In this document: in pieces, positions 16,896 through 25,406 of the stretch
How positions within the stretch are numbered: the first letter of the stretch is position 1
Layout: every line of letters starts with the position of its first letter
Assembly (NCBI GenBank): GCA_020049835.1
Contig: JAGVLK010000006.1
Coordinates: forward strand, 1 to 40,228
Direction: 5' to 3'
Origin: Candidatus Babeliales bacterium
GTDB lineage: Bacteria; Babelota; Babeliae; Babelales; Vermiphilaceae
Length of the DNA stretch: 40,228 nt
Translations under genes and position numbers: made by a program
The notes under the pieces: model-generated
The model's database searches: none
What the model was told of the DNA's origin: nothing
Seen by the model: the letters and a program-made list of their open reading frames with translations, nothing else

Positions 16896-17801
16896 TTATT
16901 TCATAAATGTATGTAATCCGGTGATAATAAACTCACCAGTTAATCGTAAAAGCTCAATATCAAATTCTCGTTGCGCCCCTTCTCCTATCCATCCCCTAGT
17001 TTGTTTGTACCTTAGTAAGGCGAAGGCGCTTTTGATTACAAGTTCAGCGATACCTGGGCCATAGTGCATGCCAAATTCGCGAGCACCAAATGCAGGCTCA
17101 GCTGGGACGCGTGCGATATGGGTGTTTATATCATCAAAAAGTTCACGGGTAATAGTGCCTTCAGGTGCGCGCTGGATTAATTGATGAGCAAGCAAGCACA
17201 ATTTTCCCGAGCTTACGTGCTCAGTGTGGGTTGTAAAATAATCAAGCATAGTTGTAGATACATTTTGTTGTGCAAGATAATGCTCAAGAATCAGCCTTCG
17301 CATGCTTATGGTGGGATTGCTTAACACAACGGTATGATCGAACAGTTGATGTAATTCGGGATGCATGTGCTTTTGATCTCCAATTCCAATCAAAAATAGT
17401 TGTCTGTTTTCTCTCAACTCTTTCATACTGTCTTGCATGAACGTTTTTTCTTGATCCTGAATGAGATGCACATTTTTTACAATTGTTACATGTGGCTGGC
17501 AGCTCTCTATTTGACGGGCAAGAAATTCTTGAAAGCCGGGTATTGTCTTCAAGCGATGTTCATTGTATGTTCGTTGTGAAACGGTTGCAATTTCTCGTGC
17601 CAGGCTCTCTTTACCATTACCAGATGTGCCTGTAATGAGCAAACTTCTTGGTGCACATGGCGAGGTTGAGCTCGTGTTTAACATCTTAACTGTACCAACA
17701 ACAAAGTAACTATGCTCTCGTGCCAGTAATTTCAGGCGTGTATCATCAGCGCTAAATAGACAGGCATTTAAGCATAGCAGAAGCATTATGTACTTTTTCA
17801 T
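16896..17801 (-). CDS. Exported degenerate AAA-fold protein (pseudo-ATPase), 301 aa
   Basis: ATG 17801 follows AGGA at seven bases; an in-frame TTG 15 bases upstream is rejected. A leader (MKKYIMLLLCLNACLFSADD) is followed by an AAA fold with damaged catalytic sites. The Walker A reads GTSGNGKES (58-66), with Glu where Ser/Thr should follow the lysine. The Walker B strand reads VTIVKNVHLI (105-114), with Lys-Asn in place of Asp-Glu. The sensor 1 region (LFLIGIGD) lacks the usual Asn. The lid region (about 150-225) is still recognisable. It is first of eight genes, 17 bases ahead of the intact AAA+ gene, so a catalytic/non-catalytic pair is likely, perhaps a mixed ring. The leader ends in NAC, so it may be a lipoprotein. 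Confidence 0.8.
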   Translation of the reverse strand: MKKYIMLLLCLNACLFSADDTRLKLLAREHSYFVVGTVKMLNTSSTSPCAPRSLLITGTSGNGKESLAREIATVSQRTYNEHRLKTIPGFQEFLARQIESCQPHVTIVKNVHLIQDQEKTFMQDSMKELRENRQLFLIGIGDQKHMHPELHQLFDHTVVLSNPTISMRRLILEHYLAQQNVSTTMLDYFTTHTEHVSSGKLCLLAHQLIQRAPEGTITRELFDDINTHIARVPAEPAFGAREFGMHYGPGIAELVIKSAFALLRYKQTRGWIGEGAQREFDIELLRLTGEFIITGLHTFMK

Positions 17802-18163
17802 ACAAAATTCCTGCAAAGTTTAAAAAAAATTTTTTTTAAATAAAAATGATATGATTGACGGCTATAAAAGACAGCTCGTCCTATGATGAGTTCATAAAAA
17901 TAGTCCCAGTGTAAAAAGTGTCTTAATCTTTTCCTGCTTGCTTCATCTGGGCTCTATGCTATTTAATTACCATGATATAACTAAAAAGTTGTCTGTCAAT
18001 GGGGGTTACGCGTGCAAATAAAAATCCATATTGAAAATACATGCAATTATGTTGCATTTTTATGGTGTGGTTATCTGTAAAACATCCGATTTGTTGCTTT
18101 TTGTAGTTGTGCAACACGGCAATTGCGCAACAAAAGAATGTTAAGATTAGATAATATAGGTTA
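17802..18163. other. Gene-free stretch upstream of the AAA/toxin operon
   Basis: This stretch must hold the promoter of the eight-gene minus-strand operon and the 3' end of the hydrolase transcript. A homopolymer-rich tract (AAATTTTTTTTAAA near 17824-17837) lies just upstream of the first gene. A 9-bp hairpin (GTTGTGCAA/TTGCGCAAC near 18104-18131) has no T-run on either strand. I see no convincing gene, tRNA or unambiguous -10/-35 pair. Confidence 0.5.
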
Positions 18164-19204
18164 TTATTTGATATCGGCACTAACCATTCCAAACCATTCC
18201 CATGCAGTTTCATTAATTTCATCCATCTGTTTGGCGAGTGCATGGTCGCCATCCGGGTAGATGCCGAGCCAACAGGGTTTACTATATTTTTCTAGCTCTT
18301 GTGCAAGCGTAATGGATTGGCTTACATTTATAACGGTATCGGCATCGCCATGAATCAACAAAATTGGTGTGTTAATCTCGTTTACCCAACGAATTGCAGA
18401 GCGTCGTGTATAAGCTTCCTCTTTATGCTCCGGCATGCCAGGGATCATTGTGTTGAATAAGGGAATCAAATCAGGCCGTAGTTTTTCCAGTGCAAAATAA
18501 TCGGTTACGGCTCCAGTAAACACTGCCGCTTTTACCGGTACTTGCTCACGTAATGCCATGAGTCCCATCATGGCGCCACGTGAATGGCCGATCATGTAGA
18601 TGTTATTGGTGTCAGCATATGGAAGTTCTTTAAGAACTTGAAAGAGATTAAGTACATCGGCAATATCAGCACCACCAAGTTCATCGGTTCCCTGGCCACC
18701 ATCAGTGCCACGATACTGTGATGCAATAACCATATATCCTTTTTGTATCCAGTAATAAAACTTATCTCTTAACGTTTTCACGTTTATTTTGCCGGCGTTA
18801 TTGCTGCCGCCACGATTGTAGAGTATAACGGGCAGAGGGTGCGTTACGTTTTTAGGTTTGCCGATAATGCCCTTAATTTGATATTCATCACTTACATAGG
18901 TAATGGATAAAAATTCTGCATCATCTATTTGTTGGTACCAATCAATGCATTTTACATATTTCTGGTGAGGCAGCTGTTCCTGGTCGAATGGATCAAGTGT
19001 GCTGTAGTCATGCGGAACAAAGAGGGCGGTCATTAAAAGAATGGAATTCATGGGCCTACTTTCATTTTGGGACGATGCTATGTGCCGGGCTTCTACTTCT
19101 CTGTCGTTTCGTTGTGCGCGACAGGATTGACGACCAATATAATGTAAAGCGTTTAAGCACATAAGAAGCAGCACAAGACCACAAATAATATAATTATTAC
19201 GCAT
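18164..19204 (-). CDS. Exported alpha/beta hydrolase, S9 prolyl-oligopeptidase-like, 346 aa
   Basis: A hydrolase of the alpha/beta fold. The nucleophile elbow is GHSRGA (Ser208), the acid HGDADTVI (Asp289) and the histidine GDHA (His321), giving a complete Ser-Asp-His triad in family order. The preceding QYRGTDGGQG and GGADIADV segments are typical of S9-type peptidases and acylaminoacyl-peptidase-like enzymes. The N-terminal leader (NNYIICGLVLLLMCLNAL) is a signal peptide or anchor. ATG 19204 follows AGGGAA at five to six bases. It is 71 bases downstream of the translocase gene with a terminator between, so it may need its own promoter. Substrate (peptide or ester) cannot be told. Confidence 0.88.
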   Translation of the reverse strand: MRNNYIICGLVLLLMCLNALHYIGRQSCRAQRNDREVEARHIASSQNESRPMNSILLMTALFVPHDYSTLDPFDQEQLPHQKYVKCIDWYQQIDDAEFLSITYVSDEYQIKGIIGKPKNVTHPLPVILYNRGGSNNAGKINVKTLRDKFYYWIQKGYMVIASQYRGTDGGQGTDELGGADIADVLNLFQVLKELPYADTNNIYMIGHSRGAMMGLMALREQVPVKAAVFTGAVTDYFALEKLRPDLIPLFNTMIPGMPEHKEEAYTRRSAIRWVNEINTPILLIHGDADTVINVSQSITLAQELEKYSKPCWLGIYPDGDHALAKQMDEINETAWEWFGMVSADIK

Positions 19205-19225
19205 GCCTATTCCCTAGAACAGCAA

Positions 19226-19254
19226 AAGAGCCATGTCATTACAACATGGCTCTT
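19226..19254 (-). terminator. Rho-independent terminator of the ATP/ADP translocase gene
   Basis: Read on the minus strand, AAGAGCCATGT pairs perfectly with ACATGGCTCTT (11 bp) around a seven-base loop, followed by TTTT. It starts about 20 bases after the translocase stop codon. Confidence 0.85.
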
Positions 19255-19275
19255 GAATGTAATCACTAAATTAAA

Positions 19276-20676
19276 TTAGCAAACAACTTTCTTTTCATTA
19301 ATAGCATTCTTGTAGGTTTTACCCAAGCCGAATGCAATGAATAACCAAACGGCAACGATGCCAAAACCAAGATAAGAGCTCCATGCAATGTGACGAGCAC
19401 GACCAGCAACTTCACCCAAGCTACGTTGTAGTGGCTTTATGAGCAAGTTAAACATTGCACCACCTTCTTTTGAACCGCGAGAACCGAATGTTTCAATCCA
19501 AGCTTGAGCTTTAAAGCGTGTGTCATGTGTTGTTGGAATGTACAGCTGTTTGATTGCCGGACCGTTAAGTGCATAGTTGATTGCTTTTGAGCCAACCATA
19601 AGCACAAACAGGAAGTTGAGGCTATCGAGGGTTACAAAGCCAAGGATTGCGCCTGCAAAGATTACTGGAATAAGCATAAGTGCAACCGGTACACCAAGGA
19701 TACGAGTAATGTTACCGATACCAAGAAGTAAGCAGCTGAGTGCAACAAGGTTAACAACGCTACCATAAAGCCCCATATAAGAAGCCAATTCTGGACCTTG
19801 ATATACAGCAGAAGCCATAGCTTGGAAATGGAAATCGAATATAGCAACTAAAAGATCAGGGAATGCTACTGCAGCAAAAATCCCAAGGAGATATTTGTGT
19901 TGGAATAAAAGACGGAAACCTTCAAAGAATCCTGGTTCTTGTTCAGATTCTTCTTGAGCTTCATTTTTACCATGGTAAGATACCATCAAGTTGCTTGGAG
20001 TATTCTTAATGAACGATCTGAGGAAATACATTGAAGCATAAATGGTAGCTGCACACAAAAATACTGATAGTGCAATGGTTGAAAAACCAAGTTTACCCGG
20101 CAACGTGTTTACGGTAATTGGAAGAACGATACCGCCAACTTGACCAATTGCAACTACAAGAGAAAAACCTTTTTTTGCAGATTCAGGTAATGTAGTGTCA
20201 GATGCGATTGCCCAGAAGAGTGCAACGATTAATGAACCGTAGCTTTCTACAAATACAAACCATGCATAGGCTATAAATTGTGTTGCCCAATATGCAAGTC
20301 CTGTACGTGCGCACACGAGAGAACGAGCCTCTTGCCCGATGTATGGTGCAAGAATAAGGAAACCGAAAATTATGCAACCAACAACATATACCGTTGACAA
20401 CATGTAGAATACGCGGTCACGAGCATATTTATCAAGCAATTTGGTGTAACCTGCAAGAAAAATAACCAAACTAAAAATAGATATGGTTTTTGCTATAGGC
20501 TGATTATCAATTCCGGATAGTTCACAAAAGAGGGTATTCTTTAATGTACGGAGCACCCAATAAGAACCTAAAATAAAGGTAAGTGCAAGCCCCATGCGCA
20601 AGAACTTTTTAAATTCTTCGCGTTCGAACGAGCCGAACATGGGTTTAGTAATTGTTTGCAACAACGATATCAGCAT
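19276..20676 (-). CDS. tlc: ATP/ADP translocase (NTT/Tlc family), 466 aa
   Basis: A nucleotide transporter of the Tlc/NTT family, which exchanges host ATP for bacterial ADP (or moves other nucleotides) across the inner membrane in Rickettsia, Chlamydia and other host-dependent bacteria. The N-terminal part shows family traits (EREEFKKFLRMGL, then GSYWVLRTLKNTLFCEL with the conserved charged residues of helix 1), followed by about twelve hydrophobic segments and a KAINYALNGPAIKQLYIPTT stretch near 365-385 with conserved lysines. ATG 20676 follows AAAGGAAA at seven bases; an in-frame TTG 30 bases upstream lies before that site and is rejected. Length fits the family. The gene has its own terminator. 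It indicates dependence on host ATP. Whether it is an ATP/ADP exchanger or a general nucleotide importer cannot be read from the sequence. Confidence 0.95.
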   Translation of the reverse strand: MLISLLQTITKPMFGSFEREEFKKFLRMGLALTFILGSYWVLRTLKNTLFCELSGIDNQPIAKTISIFSLVIFLAGYTKLLDKYARDRVFYMLSTVYVVGCIIFGFLILAPYIGQEARSLVCARTGLAYWATQFIAYAWFVFVESYGSLIVALFWAIASDTTLPESAKKGFSLVVAIGQVGGIVLPITVNTLPGKLGFSTIALSVFLCAATIYASMYFLRSFIKNTPSNLMVSYHGKNEAQEESEQEPGFFEGFRLLFQHKYLLGIFAAVAFPDLLVAIFDFHFQAMASAVYQGPELASYMGLYGSVVNLVALSCLLLGIGNITRILGVPVALMLIPVIFAGAILGFVTLDSLNFLFVLMVGSKAINYALNGPAIKQLYIPTTHDTRFKAQAWIETFGSRGSKEGGAMFNLLIKPLQRSLGEVAGRARHIAWSSYLGFGIVAVWLFIAFGLGKTYKNAINEKKVVC

Positions 20677-20837
20677 AAGACAGTTTCCTTTCTCGTAAAT
20701 CAACAAATTTAATAATATTAGAAAAATTTTTGCAAGTTTTCAACAGAAGAAAGCTTGCATTCAAAAGAATATTCTTTCACATATACTATAGTCTATACAT
20801 GTTTAATATACCTGTTTTATACATATAGGCAACATTT

Positions 20838-20896
20838 TATTCTATTCGCAAGAAAAAAACAGGTTTTAAACCTGTATTTGCGTTGCGAATAGAATA
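20838..20896. repeat. Nested palindrome between divergent translocase and ABC genes
   Basis: TATTCTATTCGCAA (20838-20851) pairs perfectly with TTGCGAATAGAATA (20883-20896) and encloses a second hairpin ACAGGTT-TTA-AACCTGT (20859-20875). Layout, length and the CGCAAGAAAA junction match the element at 7941-7998. It sits in the 295-base divergent promoter region. It could be a mobile repeat or a bidirectional hairpin in the leaders. Confidence 0.65.
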
Positions 20897-20932
20897 CCCA
20901 ACGCTTGTAACCTAGATAGCTCTATGGTACAG

Positions 20933-20938
20933 TATAAT
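20933..20938 (+). promoter_or_regulatory. Candidate -10 box for the ABC operon
   Basis: A perfect TATAAT lies 33 bases before the ATG at 20972. TTGTAA at 20905-20910 is too far (22 bases) to be a normal -35, so the promoter is only half supported. Confidence 0.4.
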
Positions 20939-20971
20939 GTATTCAGAAAATGTTAAAAAACGTGAGAATCC

Positions 20972-21715
20972 ATGCCGAATATATTTCTACAGATTAATGG
21001 TATCAAAAAGAAATACGGAACCACCCCGGTTCTTAAAGGTATCGACATTGTTATATATCAAGGTGAAACATTAAGTCTATTAGGCATTAACGGCGCGGGT
21101 AAAACAACGCTTTCCTCCATTATTGCTACCTTACATCCACCCACAGAGGGTGATATCCTGTATAATGGAGTCTCGATATACAAATGTATTACTGAGTTTC
21201 GTCGTGAACTTGGATTTTGCCCACAAAAACCGAATCTCAACAGTATGCTTACCCTTGAGCAGAATTTGCGCTCAGATGGTGCGTTATATGGTATGGCGCC
21301 GGCGGAAATCGATGCGCGCATCAAAGAACTCTCAGAGCAATTTGAGCTTACCAACTATTTGCAGGAAAAAGCTTCCATGCTTTCCGGCGGATACAAGCAA
21401 CGGTTTATGATTGCACGTACACTGATGCATCGCCCGAAATTTATTATTCTCGATGAGCCGACGGTTGGTCTTGATCCTCATATTAGAAGAAATCTGTGGG
21501 AAATTATCAAAGGGTTAAAACAACAAGGCATTACCGTGTTGTTAACAACACACTATCTGGATGAAGCGGAAAAACTTTCCGATCGTGTTTGCATTTTGGA
21601 CAAGGGGCAGATTCGGTTAGTTGATACGCCTGATAAGCTCATGGCCGATTTCCAGCAAAAAAATTTAGAAGATGTTTTCATCGGTCTTATGCAGGCTAAA
21701 ACAGAAGAAAACTAA
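20972..21715 (+). CDS. ABC-2 type transporter ATP-binding protein, 247 aa
   Basis: ATPase subunit of an ABC exporter. Motifs in order: Walker A GINGAGKTT (38-46), Q-loop CPQKP (Q85), signature LSGGYKQR (137-144), Walker B FIILDEPTVGLD (158-169), and H-loop in TTHYLDEAE. It belongs to the drug/antibiotic or NodI-like group, which pairs with ABC-2 permeases. It is followed 23 bases later by the permease, so the two form an operon. The permease is interrupted by a stop codon, so the exporter may no longer work unless readthrough or two-piece assembly occurs. Confidence 0.93.
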   Translation: MPNIFLQINGIKKKYGTTPVLKGIDIVIYQGETLSLLGINGAGKTTLSSIIATLHPPTEGDILYNGVSIYKCITEFRRELGFCPQKPNLNSMLTLEQNLRSDGALYGMAPAEIDARIKELSEQFELTNYLQEKASMLSGGYKQRFMIARTLMHRPKFIILDEPTVGLDPHIRRNLWEIIKGLKQQGITVLLTTHYLDEAEKLSDRVCILDKGQIRLVDTPDKLMADFQQKNLEDVFIGLMQAKTEEN

Positions 21716-21738
21716 CGCATTTATGAAAGGGATGTTAT

Positions 21739-22527
21739 ATGAATCTACGTTCATATATGCATGTATGCACAGCATTAATCTCCGCTGACTTGATGGTCTT
21801 TAAGCAACTCGTGGTGGGCAAAGCCATAGACGTTGGTATTTGGGTAATACTCACGCTCATTGTAATGGGTTATATTGTAACGCCTATGTTTGGATTGTCG
21901 GATGATTTTGGTGTTTTTCAAGTTGGTGGACTGTTAGCTGCGGTAGGAATGTTTGAAATGTACGGTAACATCGTAGAGTTTGTTGGTGATATTACCGGCG
22001 ACTGTTCATTGGGTTATCGTTTTACGTTGCCGATACCTTCATGGCTTGCATTAATGTGCAAAGCAGCATATTACTTCATTATATATGGGATTTTAACCTT
22101 AATTATGCTGCCGCTGTGTAAACTGTGCTTGTAGAATCAGCTTGATCTGTGGGCCATTTCCTATCCAAAGTTATTACTGGCAATCGCGGTGCAATGTTTA
22201 TTCTATGGCAGTTTCGCGCTCTTTGCATCAAGTGTAATCAATAACATGTCTGAATTAGGTACGGTTTGGTCGCGCATGATCTTCCCAATGTGGTTCATGG
22301 GTGGTTTTCAATTTTCTTGGTTTGCATTCTATAAAGTATTTCCGACAATGGCGATCATAAGTTTATGCAACCCGATGATCTATTTGACGGAAATGACCCG
22401 TGTGGCAATCTCCGGTCAAGAAGGCTATATCAATTTTTGGTTGTGTGTTCTTGCAGCAATAGGTTTTGCTGCACTCTTTATGTTCCTTGCATTATACAGG
22501 CTCAAAAAGAAACTTGATTACGTTTAA
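21739..22527 (+). pseudogene. ABC-2 type permease interrupted by one in-frame TAG
   Basis: Membrane partner of the ABC ATPase. A single reading frame runs from ATG 21739 to 22527 (about 262 codons, usual for ABC-2 permeases) but has a TAG at 22132-22134, after codon 131. The frame and the membrane-protein character continue directly (NQLDLWAISYPKLLL) without shift. The first piece holds about three helices; the second (a GTG at 22189 could restart it) holds about three more, including the family-like SGQEGYINF loop. Other genes here end in TAG, so TAG is a normal stop in this genome. It is either a recent nonsense mutation or a sequencing error. The downstream half looks undecayed, which suggests the change is young. 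Confidence 0.8.
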
Positions 22528-22568
22528 TTCAATAGTTTATTATTCTTGATTTGCGCTAGGAGAGTAGG

Positions 22569-23705
22569 ATGTACAAGAGAAGTAAAATCGTCATTGCTGC
22601 ATGCTTAATTAGCAGCGTTATATCTGTATCATGGACTTGGTCGTTGCGCAGTAAGACAAAACATACATCAGAAAACGTTCGTCAGATACTAACCTCTATG
22701 AGTCTTGAAGAAAAGATTGGCCAACTTTTCATGATTGCGTCATTTACTGATGCTGCGCTTAATCCTGATTTTGCACAAAAAATTATTAATCCTGATCCTG
22801 CATATGCGGAAAAACTTATTCGTGAATATCATGTAGGAGGTGTACTTTTTGTTGGCAAAGGTACACGAGCTTCGCAATATAGTATGGTTGAGCGATTTCA
22901 AGCATGTACCAAAACGCCCCTGCTTATGGCGCTGACAGCGGAGTGGGGTTCAGCCATGCGTCTTACGGATGGTTTTTGTTGTGAGAAAAATGAGCAGTTA
23001 GCAAAGCGCACCGATCAAGAAATATATGATATTGCTGTATGTATTGGTAAAGAACTAAAAGAGCTTGGATTACATATTAATTTTGCACCAGTTGCCGATA
23101 TTAATACTAATGAAGATAATCTGATTATTGGTGTGCGTTCATTTGGTAACTCACCGGAATTAGTTTCAAAAAAAGCCTCAGCATATGCAGCTGGCTTGCG
23201 TGATGCCGGCATTCTTGCATGTGCAAAACATTTTCCCGGTCATGGTGATACTGCAACCGATCCACATTTTGCATTACCGCAATTGCCGCATTCTAAAGAG
23301 CGCCTGCAGTCAGTTGAATTTCAACCTTTTATACATTTGATTCAATCGGGGGTCCCGATGGTTATGGTTGGCCATTTGGGTGTTCAGGAGTATGATCAAA
23401 CTGGTGCGTCGGCATCACTTTCGCGCACACTTGTGCATGATCTGTTACGCACAGAGCTTGGATTTAAGGGACTCATTATTACCGATGTTTTAGGTATGGG
23501 TGCGCTTGCAACATATGGAACACCGGGAGAGCTTGCTTGTGCTGCGCTGCATGCAGGTAATGATATGTTGCTGTGCTCGCTGGATGTTCCGCAAGCAATT
23601 GCAAGGATTAAAGAAGTGCTCTTGGATGGTTGCTTGAGTATGCATGAGCTTGATGAACATGTATTGCGTATTTTAAGAGTTAAGCAGCAGATGCAGCTCA
23701 TATAG
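22569..23705 (+). CDS. nagZ: Glycoside hydrolase family 3, NagZ-like beta-N-acetylhexosaminidase, 378 aa
   Basis: Glycosidase of family GH3. It has the NagZ hallmark KHFPGHGDT (220-228) followed by the Asp-x-His pair (D231, H233) that serves as general acid/base in NagZ, and a nucleophile aspartate in GLIITDVLGM (D306). An early MSLEEKIGQLFM start of the barrel and a VADINT strand (near 176) also fit. A leader (KIVIAACLISSVISVSW) makes it membrane-anchored or exported, whereas many NagZ are cytosolic. NagZ removes GlcNAc from peptidoglycan fragments, so here it would act in wall recycling, or on host or chitin-type glycans. ATG 22569 follows TAGGAGAG. It is 41 bases after the ABC genes. Confidence 0.9.
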   Translation: MYKRSKIVIAACLISSVISVSWTWSLRSKTKHTSENVRQILTSMSLEEKIGQLFMIASFTDAALNPDFAQKIINPDPAYAEKLIREYHVGGVLFVGKGTRASQYSMVERFQACTKTPLLMALTAEWGSAMRLTDGFCCEKNEQLAKRTDQEIYDIAVCIGKELKELGLHINFAPVADINTNEDNLIIGVRSFGNSPELVSKKASAYAAGLRDAGILACAKHFPGHGDTATDPHFALPQLPHSKERLQSVEFQPFIHLIQSGVPMVMVGHLGVQEYDQTGASASLSRTLVHDLLRTELGFKGLIITDVLGMGALATYGTPGELACAALHAGNDMLLCSLDVPQAIARIKEVLLDGCLSMHELDEHVLRILRVKQQMQLI

Positions 23706-23802
23706 GGCAATTTTTATTGGATTTCGTATATAACCTTTTTCGAATTCGCGGTATACTTACGTCCGTGAAAGTTCATGTAGCACAACAACAAAAGGATTTT
23801 AT

Positions 23803-25293
23803 ATGCGCAGTAGTATCATGAAAGCAATTTCTTTATTATTGATATTAAGCTCTAGTTTATACACACATGCAAAACCCGCTCCCCTTCCAAAAGATCCCTA
23901 TCAATCGATTCGTTACGCATACGCATTTAACCAAGATGATCTGTGGCAACAGTACCATACATTAATGGCGCAGATGGGATGCTTACAGAACATTTCTGAT
24001 CTTGATGTGCAATATGACATTGCTTTGTTTGATGAACACACGGTTGCGCAGCAACTCATGGTATACCAAGATGCTTGTATGTGCAAACTCAATACTGCGC
24101 GTAAACTGACGCTTGCAGAACCTGGCATCTATGCGACGATAGAAATAGTTGCACGCATAGCAGCTGCTGCGGCAGTTATGCAGTTATTAGGAACCGAATC
24201 TGCAGGCGGTAGTTTTGCCGGGTTTACTGCCATTTTTGATTCATTGCGCTCGCTGCAAGCGATTATCCAAACAACCTGTAATTTGTGTTCATGGCCGGAC
24301 AATCCATTGCAACAGTATGAAGATTGCTTTGCCAAAAACAAATGTTTTATTCCGCATGTGTTATGGCCAAAAATCGTACAGGAACTTATTTCAGCACGTC
24401 AAAACGAATTTTCACGGCAAATGCATATGGACTTTTTGCAATTCGTGCTCGGATTTACTACGTATAAGCCGCAACCAAAATTACAGATGAACGCATCATC
24501 GCTCGATGCGATAAAGGATGAACTGAGTGCAAGAATCCATACATTTTTTGATCACTATACAACGAACTCATGCAATGCGGTAGAAATTCAGAACATTGCG
24601 CTGAATGTAGCTAAATTTATAGATCAACTTGCCGATTCTACTACACGCTGCAGGCCGCGCTATATCTATCTGCATGGGCCAGGTGGTATTGGTAAAACCT
24701 ATTTTGTACAACAACTTTCACAATGGATTGAAGAGCTGTTGCCCGAGAGTGTTAATTTTGAAGCGGTAGTAATAAACTCTGGCCAAGAGTTGGAAGGTAA
24801 CACTGAGCGTCCGGGAGCATTATTAAAAGTGATGCATAACCAACTACTACAAAATAAGCGGGGGTCAGTAGTAATACTTGATGAAGCCACCTGGTTAAAC
24901 GATCCTGCAATGCGTGCGGCAGCAAAACGTACCTTTAATCTTGATCAATCCACGCTGTGTACCGCCTATTTTGGTGATAGCCCTGATGGTGCGGGTGTAC
25001 CGATAGCGCTTGCGCCCATGTTAATTTTTGTCGCTAGTAATGACGAAATTATTGATACTGCATTGGCAAGTCGTTTTGATAGTATACATTATCCACTGCC
25101 GAGCAAAGAATTATTAGTTGAGTGTGCGGTGCAGATTGTGCAAACGAGTCAGGCATTGCGTCGCAGTGGTATTGTAGTTGATGTTCAAACTGTAAGGCAG
25201 TGGATTGATACGCTGACGCATGAACAATGTAATTTCCGGTTTGTTGCAAGTAATGTGGAGGCGGAATTTTTAGTGCGTGCCATTAGCGCGTAG
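23803..25293 (+). CDS. Exported AAA+ ATPase, subfamily of unknown function, copy 1, 496 aa
   Basis: A signal peptide (MKAISLLLILSSSLYTHAK) is followed by an unrecognised N-terminal domain (about 30-270). It has a conserved IRY-x-x-AF-x-Q-x-DLW motif, a hydrophobic Gly-rich region (about 108-160, possibly one or two membrane helices), WPDNPL and F-x-x-x-x-FAKNKCFI. The C-terminal third is an AAA+ module: Walker A GPGGIGKT (292-299), Walker B VVILDEA (356-362), sensor 1 ASND (N413) and SRFD with an arginine (R424) that may be the finger. ATG 23803 follows AAAGGA at seven to eight bases. The next gene is a paralogue with the same architecture. It is not closely related to the AAA+ gene at 15487-16878. 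Role unknown. Confidence 0.85.
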   Translation: MRSSIMKAISLLLILSSSLYTHAKPAPLPKDPYQSIRYAYAFNQDDLWQQYHTLMAQMGCLQNISDLDVQYDIALFDEHTVAQQLMVYQDACMCKLNTARKLTLAEPGIYATIEIVARIAAAAAVMQLLGTESAGGSFAGFTAIFDSLRSLQAIIQTTCNLCSWPDNPLQQYEDCFAKNKCFIPHVLWPKIVQELISARQNEFSRQMHMDFLQFVLGFTTYKPQPKLQMNASSLDAIKDELSARIHTFFDHYTTNSCNAVEIQNIALNVAKFIDQLADSTTRCRPRYIYLHGPGGIGKTYFVQQLSQWIEELLPESVNFEAVVINSGQELEGNTERPGALLKVMHNQLLQNKRGSVVILDEATWLNDPAMRAAAKRTFNLDQSTLCTAYFGDSPDGAGVPIALAPMLIFVASNDEIIDTALASRFDSIHYPLPSKELLVECAVQIVQTSQALRRSGIVVDVQTVRQWIDTLTHEQCNFRFVASNVEAEFLVRAISA

Positions 25294-25306
25294 CGCTGTT
25301 TTATGA

Positions 25307-25312
25307 TATTAT
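25307..25312 (+). promoter_or_regulatory. Candidate extended -10 element before the second exported AAA+ gene
   Basis: TATTAT preceded by TGA (TGATATTAT), the same string as before the gene at 9333. It lies about 95 bases before the ATG at 25407, so the second AAA+ gene could have its own promoter. No clear -35. Confidence 0.3.
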
Positions 25313-25406
25313 TTAAGATAAAATCAAGCTCATCTTGTGATATTGAGTGTAATGATGCTGCAGTAAATTTTTCCAGCTCGAACAAACGTTTTACAAAGGA
25401 TATCGT

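Noticed and set aside
18104-18131. Hairpin GTTGTGCAA/TTGCGCAAC as terminator
   Set aside because: No T-run follows on either strand and the stem is only nine pairs with one G-T.
17959-18252. Minus-strand open frame of 97 codons between the AAA operon and the hydrolase gene
   Set aside because: It overlaps the conserved 3' part of the hydrolase gene in another frame and has no family-like features or good start site.
22132-22134. TAG as a recoded (sense) codon in the ABC permease
   Set aside because: Several intact genes here end in TAG and no other in-frame TAG is seen in conserved genes, so stop-codon recoding is not supported.
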